Shown piece after piece: positions 1 to 7,898 of a stretch of DNA of 64,000 bases. The position numbers were made by a program, and so were the translations under genes. Within the stretch, counting starts at the first letter, position 1. Each line of letters starts with the position of its first letter. The notes under the pieces are model-generated. The model worked only from the letters and a program-made list of their open reading frames with translations, was not told the DNA's origin and did no database searches. The DNA lies in contig NZ_BOMB01000010.1 in assembly GCF_016861975.1 (NCBI RefSeq), positions 1 to 64,000 of the forward strand. Direction: 5' to 3'. The DNA comes from Actinocatenispora rupis. Its GTDB lineage: Bacteria; Actinomycetota; Actinomycetes; Mycobacteriales; Micromonosporaceae.

Positions 1-1
1 T

Positions 2-109
2 GAGATCCCGTCGCGGTTGGACGTGGCGCGGGTCGTGGTGACGCGTGAGGTCGTGCTGGAGAACGTGAACCCGACCATCGTCCCGCGGGACGCGCGGCGC
101 TCCGCCTGA
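2..109 (+). CDS. C-terminal end of an unidentified protein
   Basis: Only the last 35 codons are in the window. The reading frame starts at base 2 and ends at a TGA at 107-109. The tail contains the stretch [15 protein letters not shown] do not recognise a family from this length. Codon third positions are strongly G/C, as in the neighbouring real genes, so it is probably the end of a true gene. Confidence 0.5.
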   Translation, partial: EIPSRLDVARVVVTREVVLENVNPTIVPRDARRSA

Positions 110-141
110 CCGGCCACCGGTCGAAGCCTGACCGGCATCGT

Positions 142-158
142 TTGAACGAAACGTTCAA
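142..158. promoter_or_regulatory. Inverted repeat, possible operator
   Basis: TTGAACG and CGTTCAA form a perfect 7-base inverted repeat around AAA. A TTGACA hexamer follows at 168-173, so the repeat sits just upstream of a possible -35 box for the HTH gene that follows. This is the size of site used by TetR- or MarR-type repressors. The bound protein is unknown; autoregulation by the adjacent HTH protein is a guess. Confidence 0.4.
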
Positions 159-192
159 CACGCTACGTTGACAACTCTGGGTTCGGTACGGC

Positions 193-648
193 ATGGTCGA
201 GGGCATGACGACACCGAGCGAGCCCGACCCGTTCGCCCCGCCGCAGGCCGGCGCGGCGCGCGCCGAGCGGGTGGCGACCGCGCTGTTCCGCATCGCCGAG
301 CGGCACGCCGCCACCGACACCCACCGGCACCGGCAGGTCCACCCGCACGTACTCGCGCCGCACGAGGCGGTCCGGCTCGTCACGTACCTGCTCAGCGGCG
401 CCGCCGAGGCGTACGAGGACGAGCCGGCGGTGGACCGGTCGGACGTCCTCGCCGCGCTCACGCTCGTACCGCGGGCGCGCGAGGAGCTGGAGGAGGTGGA
501 GGCCGGGCTGATCGAGATGGCCCGCGGTCGCGGCATGACCTGGCAGGACATCGCGTTCGGGCTCGGCCTCGGTACTCCGCAGGCGGCCCGGCAGCGGCAC
601 GACCGCCTCACCGCCCGTACCGCGGGGGAGTCGGCGGCCGGGAGCTGA
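193..648 (+). CDS. Small helix-turn-helix DNA-binding protein
   Basis: The protein is about 150 residues and acidic in its N-terminal half. Its C-terminal part, GMTWQDIAFGLGLGTPQAA, is the sigma-like helix-turn-helix of a family of small actinobacterial DNA-binding proteins. The ATG at 193 has no clear ribosome site. An ATG at 205 (MTTPSEP) has GAGGG only one base upstream, which is too close to be convincing, so the start is uncertain by four codons. It converges with the methyltransferase gene, with 5 bases between the stop codons. Target genes cannot be inferred. Confidence 0.75.
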   Translation: MVEGMTTPSEPDPFAPPQAGAARAERVATALFRIAERHAATDTHRHRQVHPHVLAPHEAVRLVTYLLSGAAEAYEDEPAVDRSDVLAALTLVPRAREELEEVEAGLIEMARGRGMTWQDIAFGLGLGTPQAARQRHDRLTARTAGESAAGS

Positions 649-653
649 GTGCC

Positions 654-1358
654 TTACGTACCAACGCTTTCAGGCTCTGCCGCGGTCGGCCCGGTCGGCG
701 GTGGCACGGTCGACACGGCACGTTGCGGAGACGCTGCGGCGCGGTCCGGCGCCAGGTGGTGCACCCACGCCGGCGGTACGTTGCCGACGACCAGCCCGCG
801 CCCCACCTCGTACCGGCGGCGGATGCCGGCCAGCGTCGCCTCCACCTCCACCAGCCGGGTGTACTCCGGCGCGCCGGCGAGCAGCAGCCCGAGCCGGCGC
901 AGCCCGACGTAGGAGAAGTACGAGAGAGTGGCGCCGGGGGTGAGGCGGTCGAGCAGTCCGGTGAGGATCGCGGTGACCTCGGTGGCGTGGAAGTTCGCGA
1001 ACGGCAGCCCGCACACGATCCCGTCGTACGTGCCGGGGCCGAGGTCCTCGACGCGCGCCTCCGTCAGCCGCACCCGCCCGCCGTACGGCCGCAGGACCGG
1101 GTCGGCGCGCAGCCGTGCCGCGAACCGCGGGTTCGACTCGACGAGATCCAGCGTGTCGTCGGGGCCGAGCAGCGACGCCAGGTGCCGGCTCACCGCACCC
1201 GTCCCGGCGCCCACCTCCAGGTACCGCCGGGGTTCCCCGGACCCACCGGTACGCAGCGGGCGGGCCAGCGCGCGGGCCAGCCGCCGCCCGCTCGGTACGA
1301 GCGCGCCGGTGCTGCGGTGGGTACGGAAGCATTCGGTGACGAACAGCGTGTCGGGCAT
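654..1358 (-). CDS. Class I SAM-dependent methyltransferase, phospholipid N-methyltransferase-like
   Basis: The 234-residue protein has a clear Rossmann SAM-binding motif, YLEVGAGTGAVSRHL, near residue 45, and the acidic motif II, LDLVESNPRF. The motif VCGLPFANF resembles the catalytic loop of phosphatidylethanolamine N-methyltransferases of the PmtA type. The length fits that family. ATG at 1358 is chosen; an in-frame GTG lies three codons upstream after GGCGAG. The true substrate is unknown: a lipid or a small amine are both possible. The gene stands alone on its strand. Confidence 0.8.
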   Translation of the reverse strand: MPDTLFVTECFRTHRSTGALVPSGRRLARALARPLRTGGSGEPRRYLEVGAGTGAVSRHLASLLGPDDTLDLVESNPRFAARLRADPVLRPYGGRVRLTEARVEDLGPGTYDGIVCGLPFANFHATEVTAILTGLLDRLTPGATLSYFSYVGLRRLGLLLAGAPEYTRLVEVEATLAGIRRRYEVGRGLVVGNVPPAWVHHLAPDRAAASPQRAVSTVPPPTGPTAAEPESVGT

Positions 1359-1478
1359 GGCGTCCACGCTCGCCGGCGCGGGCGGTGCCGCCATCGGCCG
1401 CTGGTCGCCGGGGCGTACCGGCGGAGGTCGGGGCACGGCATCGACTTTGGTCGGGGGTGCCCGGGTCGCGTCCCCGGC

Positions 1479-1484
1479 TAGGGT
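1479..1484 (+). promoter_or_regulatory. Leaderless -10 box for histidine kinase
   Basis: TAGGGT ends exactly six bases before the GTG at 1491. This places the transcript start at or next to the start codon. No ribosome-binding sequence is present, which agrees with leaderless translation. Confidence 0.6.
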
Positions 1485-1490
1485 CGGCCG

Positions 1491-2621
1491 GTGGACATCC
1501 GGACGGCGGTACGCGGGCTCGTCGGCGGCGCCCGCTGGCCGTGGTGGTCGGAACTGCTGGTGCTCGGCGCCGTCCTCGCCATCAGCCTGAACTGGCACGC
1601 CGGCGTCGACAGCCGCATCCCCGGCCGGTACGCCGGGCTCGTCGTGACGGTCGTCGCCGTCGCCGCCCTCGCCGTACGCCGGCGGTGGCCGCTGCCGGTC
1701 GCCGTCCTGGCCCTCGCCGCGTACGGCACGGACGGGCTGTGGTGGCCGCTGCTGGTGGCGCTGCTCGCGGTCGCGGTGCGGTGCCATCCGGTGGTGTCGC
1801 TGGCGTTCGGGGTCGCGGCGACGCTGGCCGTCACGCTGCTGCCGGGCTGGCCGGACGCCAGCGGGCCGCCGCTCGTGCAGTTCTCGGTGGCGCCGCTGCT
1901 GCTGGCGCCGCTGGGTTTCGGGCTGGCGCTGCGCAACCGGCAGATGCTGGTCGCCTCGCTGGCCCGCGAGGTCACCGCGCTGCGTACGGAACGGGAGCTG
2001 CGCGCCGAACAGGCCCGGCTCGCCGAACGCGCCCGCATCGCCCGGGAGATGCACGACGTCGTCGCGCACCGGCTCAGCCTGCTGGCCCTCCACACCGGCG
2101 TACTCGCGCTGCGCGCCGACGACGTACCGCCGCCGGTGGCCGAGCGCCTCACCGTGATCCGCCGTACGTCCGCGCAGGCGCTCGACGAGCTGCGCGAACT
2201 GCTCGGCGCGCTGCGCGGCCCCGAGTCGCCGTGGCAACCCACCCCGACCGACCTCGACGCATTGTTCGCCGAGGCCCGCGCCGCCGGCACCGACCTGACC
2301 GTACGGGTCGCGCCGAGCGACGGGTTGCCCACCGCGGTCCGCCTCGCCGCGTACCGGATCGTGCAGGAGTGCCTGACGAACGCGCGGCGGCACGCGCCCG
2401 GCGCGCCGGTGTCGGTCGGGATGTCGCGCACCGACCGGGATCTCACGATCGCGGTCACCAACCCGGTGGAGTCCACAGTGGACACCGACCGCACCGGGTA
2501 CGGGCTGGTCGGCCTGGCCGAACGGGTCGACGCGCTCGACGGCACCCTCGACGCCGGCCCGCACGGCGGCGAGTTCCGGGTCCGCGCCACGCTCCCGCTG
2601 CGCCCGGAGCCCACCCCGTGA
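1491..2621 (+). CDS. NarL-family sensor histidine kinase
   Basis: This 376-residue membrane kinase has an N-terminal block of about five or six hydrophobic segments (residues ~20-155). It is followed by a HisKA_3 dimerisation helix with the phospho-acceptor in REMHDVVAHRL (His188), then an HATPase_c domain with the N box around NARRHAPG (~298) and a G box GYGLVGLAERV (~338). This is the standard layout of DesK/NarX-type actinobacterial kinases. It overlaps the response regulator by four bases (GTGA), so the pair is translationally coupled. The signal sensed is unknown; with no extracellular domain it probably reads membrane state or an embedded ligand. Confidence 0.93.
   Translation: MDIRTAVRGLVGGARWPWWSELLVLGAVLAISLNWHAGVDSRIPGRYAGLVVTVVAVAALAVRRRWPLPVAVLALAAYGTDGLWWPLLVALLAVAVRCHPVVSLAFGVAATLAVTLLPGWPDASGPPLVQFSVAPLLLAPLGFGLALRNRQMLVASLAREVTALRTERELRAEQARLAERARIAREMHDVVAHRLSLLALHTGVLALRADDVPPPVAERLTVIRRTSAQALDELRELLGALRGPESPWQPTPTDLDALFAEARAAGTDLTVRVAPSDGLPTAVRLAAYRIVQECLTNARRHAPGAPVSVGMSRTDRDLTIAVTNPVESTVDTDRTGYGLVGLAERVDALDGTLDAGPHGGEFRVRATLPLRPEPTP
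2471..2483. repeat. Iterated palindrome GTCCACAGTGGAC (copy 1)
   Basis: Perfect copy of the 13-base palindrome found six times in this window. This copy lies inside the histidine kinase coding sequence. Confidence 0.7.
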
Positions 2622-3265
2622 TCCGGGTACTCGTCGTCGACGACGACCCGCTCGTCCGCGCCGTACTGGTCGAGATGCTCGGTACGGACGACGAGTTCCG
2701 GGTGGTGGACGTGGCCGCCGACGGCGCCGCCGCGGTCGAGTCCGTCCGGCGGCACCCGGTCGACGTGGTCCTCATGGACATCCGGATGCCCGGCACCGAC
2801 GGCGTCGCCGCCACCCGCGCCATCACCGCCCTGCCGTCGCCACCCGCCGTCGTCGTGCTCACCACCTTCGACCTTGACGAGTACGTCTACGGCGCGCTCG
2901 CCGCGGGCGCCGCCGGCTTCCTGCTCAAGGACACCGAACCCGCCGAGATCCTCCGCGCCGTACGGTTGACCGCCGGTGGCGCGGCGATGCTGTCCCCGTC
3001 CGTCACCCGTACGGTGATCGCCACGTTCCACCGGCCCGACACCGGACGCCGGCGCCTCGCCCGGGAACGGATCGCCACGCTCACCCCGCGCGAGCGCCAG
3101 GTACTCGCCGGCCTCGCCCACGGCGACTCCAACGCCCGGATCGCCGCCGACCTCGCCATGCGCGAGGCCACGGTCAAGGCACACGTCACCCGCATCCTCG
3201 CCGCGCTGCACGCCACCAACCGGGTACAGGCGGCGCTGACCGCACGCGACGCGGACCTGCCCTGA
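2618..3265 (+). CDS. LuxR/NarL-family response regulator
   Basis: The 215-residue regulator has a receiver domain with the acidic triplet DDD at 8-10, the phospho-acceptor Asp54 in VVLMDIRMP, and the conserved lysine in FLLKDTEP. The C-terminal LuxR helix-turn-helix begins near LTPRERQVLAGLA, residue ~150. It is the partner of the kinase immediately upstream, whose stop codon overlaps its GTG start. A strong hairpin follows, so the pair forms a complete two-gene operon. Confidence 0.94.
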   Translation: MIRVLVVDDDPLVRAVLVEMLGTDDEFRVVDVAADGAAAVESVRRHPVDVVLMDIRMPGTDGVAATRAITALPSPPAVVVLTTFDLDEYVYGALAAGAAGFLLKDTEPAEILRAVRLTAGGAAMLSPSVTRTVIATFHRPDTGRRRLARERIATLTPRERQVLAGLAHGDSNARIAADLAMREATVKAHVTRILAALHATNRVQAALTARDADLP

Positions 3266-3279
3266 GCCGGGACACGCGA

Positions 3280-3306
3280 AAGCCCCGACCTGGTCGGTCG
3301 GGGCTT
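3280..3306. terminator. Hairpin terminator after two-component operon
   Basis: AAGCCCCGACC and GGTCGGGGCTT form a perfect 11-bp stem with a 5-base loop (TGGTC). It lies between the convergent response-regulator gene and tRNA-Val, so it can end transcription from both sides. There is no long U-run, as usual in actinomycetes. Confidence 0.8.
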
Positions 3307-3318
3307 CGGTGTCTCGGG

Positions 3319-3390
3319 TGGGCGATACTGGGATCGAACCAGTGACCCCTCGCGTGTGAGGCGAGTGCTCTCCCGCTGAGCTAATCGCCC
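3319..3390 (-). tRNA. tRNA-Val(CAC)
   Basis: On the minus strand the acceptor GGGCGAT (from 3390) pairs with ATCGCCC and is followed by discriminator A. The anticodon loop CTCACAC, closed by CTCGC/GCGAG, gives anticodon CAC, reading the valine codon GUG. The T loop GGTTCGATCCC is intact. The CCA end is not encoded. The gene is 72 bases long and stands alone, separate from the tRNA cluster near 7.2 kb. Confidence 0.95.
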
Positions 3391-3439
3391 GGGACTGTGA
3401 GAACTGTACCCGACGCCGCACGCCGGGGCGCCGGGTGGG

Positions 3440-3835
3440 TCAGGTGTCGAGGTGCCGCCAGGCGGTCGCGGCCAGGTCTACGCCGAAGCTCAGCCGGACC
3501 GACGTCCACACCACCGCGCCGGTCAGCGCGACGCCCGCCGCACCCACCAGCGCCCGTACGGCCCAGCCCTGACGTACCAGCCACCGGGTCCAGCGGTGCA
3601 GCTGCCGGCGGGTGAAACGCAACAGATGCCGGGCCCACGCGTACTCCACGGCGAGGACGGCGAGGCCGCTGAGCACGATGAGCCAGCCGGGGCCGGGCAG
3701 CGGTACCAGAATCAGGCCGAGGACGACCAGCGCGGCGCCGAGCGCGCCGGTGGCGATCCGGAGGGTCAGCCGACCGCCGGGACGGGCGCGGATCCGGTCG
3801 AGCAGGCGCGGTCTCCCGTCCCTCGGTCGCTGCAC
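3440..3835 (-). CDS. Small membrane protein with PGPGW motif (TIGR02611-type)
   Basis: The 131-residue protein has two hydrophobic hairpins. The first contains LVPLPGPGWLIVLSGLAVLA, the hallmark of the PGPGW/TIGR02611 membrane family. The second hydrophobic hairpin is near the C-terminus. I use the GTG at 3835, which has GGGGGCGG just upstream and gives the usual family length. The frame stays open to a GTG at 3961, but that extension is arginine-rich and does not look like protein. The function of this family is unknown. Confidence 0.75.
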   Translation of the reverse strand: MQRPRDGRPRLLDRIRARPGGRLTLRIATGALGAALVVLGLILVPLPGPGWLIVLSGLAVLAVEYAWARHLLRFTRRQLHRWTRWLVRQGWAVRALVGAAGVALTGAVVWTSVRLSFGVDLAATAWRHLDT

Positions 3836-4085
3836 GCCGCCCCCGTCGATCGGTCCTACCGGTCCACTCCACGGTACCCGGCGGCCGTACCGGCGCTGGG
3901 GTGTTTTGCCCCTCCTGTGGTGAGCCGTCCCCCGAGCTTGGGGAGGTTGTGGCGAACCCACGTATGCGGTGGCTCCGGACGGGGTATCACCTGAACAGAA
4001 CGATGATCGGGACCGCCTCCGGGCGGCCCCGTCGGTGACCAGCGCGGAACGCGGCTCGTTCCGCCGAGCAGGCCAGGAGACGCCG

Positions 4086-4520
4086 ATGCACCCGACGACC
4101 GTCGAAGTCGAAGCCTCACTCCAGCTTGTCGCGCCCGACTCGGTGACGCTCCCGGTACGCTCCAGCCTCCGTTACGACCCGACCGACCCGTACGCGGTGC
4201 ACGTGCTGTTCCATCCGGACGGCGGGAGCGGCGACCCGGTGGGCTGGTCGTTCGCCCGCGATCTGCTCGTGTCCGGCCTGAACGAGGCCACCGGGATCGG
4301 CGACGTCCGGGTCTGGCCATGGTCGACACCGCACGGCGAGGTCGTCGCGCTCGCCCTGTCCTCCCCGGACGGGAACGCCCTGTTCGAGGTGCCGCGGGCG
4401 ATCCTGGTGCGGTTCCTGCGCCGCACCTTCGCCGCCGTACCGACCGGCGAGGAGAGCCGCTACCTCGACGTCGACGCCGCCGTCGGGCGCCTGCTCGGCC
4501 CGACCCCGCGGCCGGAGTGA
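4086..4520 (+). CDS. SsgA/SsgB-family sporulation and cell division regulator
   Basis: The 144-residue protein matches the SsgA-like (SALP) family in length and in its core: RYDPTDPYAVHVLFH near residue 28, VGWSFARDLLVSGL near 53, and the GDVRVWPW segment. In streptomycetes SsgB helps place FtsZ during sporulation septation; orthologues occur through morphologically complex actinomycetes. AGGAGA lies a suitable distance before the ATG at 4086. It is monocistronic. Which SALP paralogue it is cannot be decided here. Confidence 0.88.
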   Translation: MHPTTVEVEASLQLVAPDSVTLPVRSSLRYDPTDPYAVHVLFHPDGGSGDPVGWSFARDLLVSGLNEATGIGDVRVWPWSTPHGEVVALALSSPDGNALFEVPRAILVRFLRRTFAAVPTGEESRYLDVDAAVGRLLGPTPRPE

Positions 4521-4593
4521 CACCCGCACGACCCCGACCACGCCCGACATCCGGTACGCCCGGGTGCCGGGCGCGTCGCCGTCCGGGGTGCGG

Positions 4594-5367
4594 TCACTCC
4601 GCCGGCGCGGCGTACCGCTCGGCGGGGATGCCGAGGGAGTCGGCGAGGACGCGCCGGCCGCCGTCGGTGACGCGCAGTCCGCGCTGCCCGGTGCCCCGGC
4701 GTACGAGCCAGCCCTGGGACAGGAAGCGGTCGCAGATCGCCGCGCCGAGCGCCCCGGCCAGATGCGTACGCCGCTCCGTGAAGTCCAGGCACGGCCGCGC
4801 GAACGACCGGCGCGCCCCGCGGGCCCCGGCCACGTCGACGCCCAGCCCGGCCAGCAGGTCCGCCCCCGGATCCGTCAGCAGGTACCCGTCGCCGCCGGCG
4901 CGGATCGCGTCCCGCTCGACGAGAGTGTCGTGCACGGCGACCCCGATCCGCCCCGCCAGGTGGTCGTAGCAGGTACGGCCGGACGCGAGCGCCCGGTTGG
5001 CCCGCGACTGCCGCAGCGTACGGACCGGGCGGGGCGGGCTGATCAGCGCCAGCGCCTCCAACGCGTGCCCCACGTCGGGCGACGCTAGCCGGTGGTACCG
5101 GTGGCGGCCCTGCGCGACGACCTCGATCAGGCCGCCCTCGCGTAGCCGGGACAGGTGCTCGCTGGCGGTGGCGGGGGAGACGCCGGCGATGCGGGCGAGT
5201 TCGCCGGCGGCGAGCGCCCGCCCGGCGAGCAGCGCGTCGAGCATCGCCGCCCGCGCCGGCTCGCCGATCAGCCGCGCGACCGCCGCGGTGTCGACCTCGA
5301 CCGGCCGCTCGGCCCCGTCGGCGGCCACCGGACGCGTGTCGTACGCCGGGCCTGGTGATGCGGTCAT
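4594..5367 (-). CDS. ArsR-family winged-helix transcriptional regulator
   Basis: The 257-residue protein has an N-terminal ArsR winged helix from about residue 30: IGEPARAAMLDALLAG, then the recognition helix in VSPATASEHLSRLREGGL and the wing QGRHRYHRL. The long C-terminal domain (~110-257) contains one central Cys (CYDHLAGRIGVAV) and another at FARPCLDFTERR, a layout common in metal- or redox-associated members. It is read divergently from the DinB-like gene, 64 bases away, and both have leaderless -10 boxes. Its effector is unknown. Confidence 0.88.
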   Translation of the reverse strand: MTASPGPAYDTRPVAADGAERPVEVDTAAVARLIGEPARAAMLDALLAGRALAAGELARIAGVSPATASEHLSRLREGGLIEVVAQGRHRYHRLASPDVGHALEALALISPPRPVRTLRQSRANRALASGRTCYDHLAGRIGVAVHDTLVERDAIRAGGDGYLLTDPGADLLAGLGVDVAGARGARRSFARPCLDFTERRTHLAGALGAAICDRFLSQGWLVRRGTGQRGLRVTDGGRRVLADSLGIPAERYAAPAE

Positions 5368-5373
5368 GCCCCG

Positions 5374-5379
5374 ACGCTA
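5374..5379 (-). promoter_or_regulatory. Leaderless -10 box for ArsR gene
   Basis: On the minus strand TAGCGT ends six bases before the ATG at 5367, the leaderless spacing seen repeatedly in this window. Confidence 0.6.
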
Positions 5380-5419
5380 GCCCGGCCACGGTTCGGCCGG
5401 CGCCGAAGTACCGGCGGCC

Positions 5420-5425
5420 TAGCCT
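5420..5425 (+). promoter_or_regulatory. Leaderless -10 box for DinB-like gene
   Basis: TAGCCT ends six bases before the GTG at 5432. Together with the opposite-facing box at 5374 it makes a compact divergent leaderless promoter pair. Confidence 0.6.
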
Positions 5426-5431
5426 CGCCGC

Positions 5432-5929
5432 GTGACCCGATACCTGACCGACGACGTACCCGACGACGAGGTCCCCGAGACCGACGACCGGGACGTCACG
5501 ACCCTGATCCCCACCGCCGTCGACGAGGTACTCGCGACCGCCGAGACGTGGCTCGCGTGGGACGGCCGCCCCCGGTACTGCGACGGCAACGCCTGGACGC
5601 CGCACAAGGCGCTGCGCCGGGTGACCGACCACCTGGTCGACCATCTCGCCGAGATCGAGTGCCGGCTCGCCGGCGTAGCGACGCTGCCGGACCGGTGGCA
5701 CGGCCGGAAGCTGACCCTGGACAGCGACGCCGCCCGCTTCACCGAGGCCGACCTCGACGAGGCCACCAGCCGGCTGCGACGGCTCGCCCTCTGCTACCGG
5801 GCGCGCCTCGCCACCCTCCCCGCCGACGTACTCGACGCTCCGTCGGACGCGTGGACCCTGCGCCAGGTCGTCCACCACGTCGCGAACGTCACCTACTACG
5901 CCCGGATGCTCGGCCCGCTCACGCCCTGA
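5432..5929 (+). CDS. DinB-like four-helix protein
   Basis: The 165-residue protein is predicted all-helical. Histidines are placed as in DinB/YfiT metal-binding proteins: ALRRVTDHLVDHLAEIE around residue 65 and TLRQVVHHVANVTYYARML near the end. In actinobacteria this superfamily includes mycothiol-dependent transferases. It faces away from the ArsR gene, which might control it. No substrate can be assigned. Confidence 0.7.
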   Translation: MTRYLTDDVPDDEVPETDDRDVTTLIPTAVDEVLATAETWLAWDGRPRYCDGNAWTPHKALRRVTDHLVDHLAEIECRLAGVATLPDRWHGRKLTLDSDAARFTEADLDEATSRLRRLALCYRARLATLPADVLDAPSDAWTLRQVVHHVANVTYYARMLGPLTP

Positions 5930-5963
5930 CCCCGATCCATCGGTACCGACCGGTCCGCGCCCG

Positions 5964-5969
5964 TACGCT
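5964..5969 (+). promoter_or_regulatory. Leaderless -10 box for CapA-like gene
   Basis: TACGCT ends six bases before the ATG at 5976. This spacing is the reason for preferring the ATG over the GTG at 5970. Confidence 0.55.
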
Positions 5970-5975
5970 GTGCCG

Positions 5976-7034
5976 ATGACGCGTATCGCCCGGTACCTGC
6001 TGGTCGGGCTGCTGGCCGTCGGGCTCGCCGCGTGCTCGGCACCGGACCGCCACCCCGCCGCGGATCCGGGGCCGGGCCGCACCGCCAGCCCGTCCCCGAC
6101 CGGCCCGCCCACCGTCACCGTGGACTTCGCCGGCGACGTGCACTTCGCCGGCCGTACGGCAGGGCTGTTGAAGGATCCGGACACCGCGTTCGGCCCGGTG
6201 GCGCGCGAACTGTCCGCCGCCGACCTCAGCATCGTCAACCTGGAGACCGCCGTCACCACCCGCGGCACGCCCGAGCCCAAGCAGTTCCACTTCCGCGCGC
6301 CGCCGTCGGCGTTCCGGGCCGTGCACGCCGCCGGCGTCGACGTGGTCACCGCCGCCAACAACCACGCCCTCGACTACGGCCGCACCGGCCTCACCGACAC
6401 CCTCCGGTACGCCCGCGCCGCCGGCGTACCGGTGATCGGGGCGGGCCGCAACGAGGCCGAGGCGTACCGGCCGTGGATCACGACCGTGCACGGCGTACGG
6501 GTGGCGTTCCTGGCGTTCAGCCAGATCACCGAGCTCGCCGACTCGTGGCGCGCGACCGCCGACCGGCCCGGGATCGCCGAGACGTTCGACACCTCCCGTG
6601 CCGTCGCCGCCGTACGCCAGGCCCGCCGCGAAGCCGACATCGTGCTCGTCTACCCGCACTGGGGCCAGGAAGGGAACCACTGCCCGATCGACGCGCAACG
6701 GCAGTTCGCGAAGGCGATGGCCGACGCCGGCGCCGACGCGGTCATCGGCACCCACGCCCACCTGCTGCTCGGCGCCGGTTACCTCGGCCACACGTACGTC
6801 GACTACGGGCTCGGCAACTTCCTCTGGTGGCGCGACGACGCCTTCAGCAACGACACCGGCGTCCTGCGCCTCACGTTCACCGGCCACCGGCTCACCGGCA
6901 CCCGCTTCCGGCCCGCCGAGATCTCCCGTACGACCGGGCAACCCGTACCCGCCACCGGCGCCACCGCCCGCCGCATCAGCGGTACGGTGACCGGCCTGCG
7001 TACCTGCGCCGATCTGTCCGACTCGCCCCGGTGA
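5976..7034 (+). CDS. CapA-family metallophosphatase-like lipoprotein
   Basis: The 352-residue protein starts with a lipoprotein signal peptide ending at LAAC (Cys20). The PGA_cap/CapA fold follows with its conserved motifs: VDFAGDVHFAG (~50), LSIVNLETAV (~83), AANNHALDYG (~130), YPHWGQEGN (~226) and AVIGTHAHLLLG (~252), ending in DYGLGNFLWW. These residues form the calcineurin-like metal site. CapA proteins act in poly-gamma-glutamate or cell-envelope polymer export, but no capB or capC lies nearby, so this is an orphan envelope protein. The gene is followed by the tRNA cluster. Confidence 0.9.
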   Translation: MTRIARYLLVGLLAVGLAACSAPDRHPAADPGPGRTASPSPTGPPTVTVDFAGDVHFAGRTAGLLKDPDTAFGPVARELSAADLSIVNLETAVTTRGTPEPKQFHFRAPPSAFRAVHAAGVDVVTAANNHALDYGRTGLTDTLRYARAAGVPVIGAGRNEAEAYRPWITTVHGVRVAFLAFSQITELADSWRATADRPGIAETFDTSRAVAAVRQARREADIVLVYPHWGQEGNHCPIDAQRQFAKAMADAGADAVIGTHAHLLLGAGYLGHTYVDYGLGNFLWWRDDAFSNDTGVLRLTFTGHRLTGTRFRPAEISRTTGQPVPATGATARRISGTVTGLRTCADLSDSPR

Positions 7035-7084
7035 ACGGCGCATCGACCCCGGCGAATCGGTGACCGGACACCACGACCCCGCGT

Positions 7085-7113
7085 TTGGCCCTCCTCGCTC
7101 GATCGGATACAGT
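7085..7113 (+). promoter_or_regulatory. Promoter of the tRNA cluster
   Basis: TTGGCC at 7085-7090 and TACAGT at 7108-7113 are separated by 17 bases, about 36 bases upstream of the first tRNA. This fits a housekeeping-sigma promoter for the Gly-Cys-Val operon. Confidence 0.55.
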
Positions 7114-7148
7114 TTCACTCGCCGCCGGGGAAGGTTCACCGGCGACAT

Positions 7149-7221
7149 GCGGACGTAGCGCAGCTGGTAGCGCATCACCTTGCCAAGGTGAGGGTCGCGG
7201 GTTCGAATCCCGTCGTCCGCT
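7149..7221 (+). tRNA. tRNA-Gly(GCC)
   Basis: Acceptor GCGGACG pairs with CGTCCGC, followed by discriminator T. The anticodon arm TCACC-TTGCCAA-GGTGA gives anticodon GCC. The T loop GGTTCGAATCC is intact. The CCA end is not encoded. First of three tRNAs in a cluster. Confidence 0.96.
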
Positions 7222-7280
7222 CGGATGCGGCGCCCGCGTGGCGTTCTCGTCCCTCATCTCCGGCTCGCCGGGGAACACCC

Positions 7281-7352
7281 GGTGGGGTGGCCGAGTGGCT
7301 TAGGCAAGGGCCTGCAAAGCCCTGTACGCGGGTTCGATTCCCGCTCCCACCT
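7281..7352 (+). tRNA. tRNA-Cys(GCA)
   Basis: Acceptor GGTGGGG pairs with TCCCACC (one G-U pair), discriminator T. The anticodon arm AGGGC-CTGCAAA-GCCCT gives GCA. T loop GGTTCGATTCC. CCA is not encoded. Confidence 0.95.
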
Positions 7353-7353
7353 C

Positions 7354-7428
7354 GCGCGGTTAGCTCAGCGGGAGAGCGCTTCCCTGACACGGAAGAGGTC
7401 ACAGGTTCAATCCCTGTACCGCGCACCA
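7354..7428 (+). tRNA. tRNA-Val(GAC)
   Basis: Acceptor GCGCGGT pairs with ACCGCGC, discriminator A, followed by a genomically encoded CCA (7426-7428). The anticodon arm CTTCC-CTGACAC-GGAAG gives GAC. It begins one base after tRNA-Cys. Its T loop, GGTTCAATCCC, has A where the neighbouring tRNAs have G. Confidence 0.95.
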
Positions 7429-7432
7429 GCAG

Positions 7433-7472
7433 GACACCGGCCCGTTACCAGAACTGGTAGCGGGCCGGTGTC
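7433..7472. terminator. Strong hairpin after tRNA cluster
   Basis: GACACCGGCCCG and CGGGCCGGTGTC form a perfect 12-bp outer stem. The pairing continues inward through TTACCAG/CTGGTAG (one G-U), giving an almost unbroken stem-loop of 40 bases. It separates the tRNA operon from a convergent gene and can serve both strands. Confidence 0.85.
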
Positions 7473-7502
7473 GTTTGGTATCTGGTGTCGCGTTGCGGGT
7501 TG

Positions 7503-7898
7503 TTACCGCGGGTCTCCGGTCTGCCAGGGGTAGCGGAACCGTTCGGGTCGGATGCCCCAGGCTTCGAGCGCGGCGGTGAGCCGAGCCTCGGCCGCGACGG
7601 TCGTGGTCCGGGCGAGTACCGCGCCGAGGTCGTAGTCGAAGCCGGCGATCTGGTCGGCGTCGTGGTCCCAGTGATCGAGGGTGAAGCGGCGGTCCCGGTC
7701 GGCTCGGGTCCAGCCATCCCGCCGTGCGTCGGAGTCGGCCGTGGTCGTCGCGGGCCGGATCTCGACGAACGCGCGTCTGGCCGGGCCGGACGCCGGGACC
7801 TCGGCCACCAGGCGCCGGCCGAGCCGTAGCGCGGTCAGCTTGTCGACGGGCCACCGCTTGTCGACGGGCCACCGTGCCGGGCTGCCGTCGCCGTCCAT
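7503..7898 (-). CDS. Hypothetical protein with internal hexapeptide duplication
   Basis: The 131-residue product has no family I recognise. It is rich in Arg, Asp and Trp and ends ALEAWGIRPERFRYPWQTGDPR-like, with a helical middle part. An exact 18-base tandem duplication gives RWPVDK twice near residue 12. ATG at 7898 follows GGAAGGCGAGG. The frame is open upstream to 8093, but that part is low-complexity and lacks a better start. Codon bias supports a real gene. Confidence 0.55.
   Translation of the reverse strand: MDGDGSPARWPVDKRWPVDKLTALRLGRRLVAEVPASGPARRAFVEIRPATTTADSDARRDGWTRADRDRRFTLDHWDHDADQIAGFDYDLGAVLARTTTVAAEARLTAALEAWGIRPERFRYPWQTGDPR
7839..7874. repeat. 18-bp perfect tandem duplication
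   Basis: The unit CTTGTCGACGGGCCACCG occurs twice head to tail with no mismatch. It is in frame inside the hypothetical gene and adds six residues, so it looks like a recent slippage event. Confidence 0.9.

Noticed and set aside
654-2564. Very long minus-strand frame (636 codons) around the methyltransferase
   Set aside because: Only the part from 1358 downwards looks like protein. The rest is the antisense of the histidine kinase and is Arg/His/Gln-rich, typical of shadow frames in GC-rich DNA.
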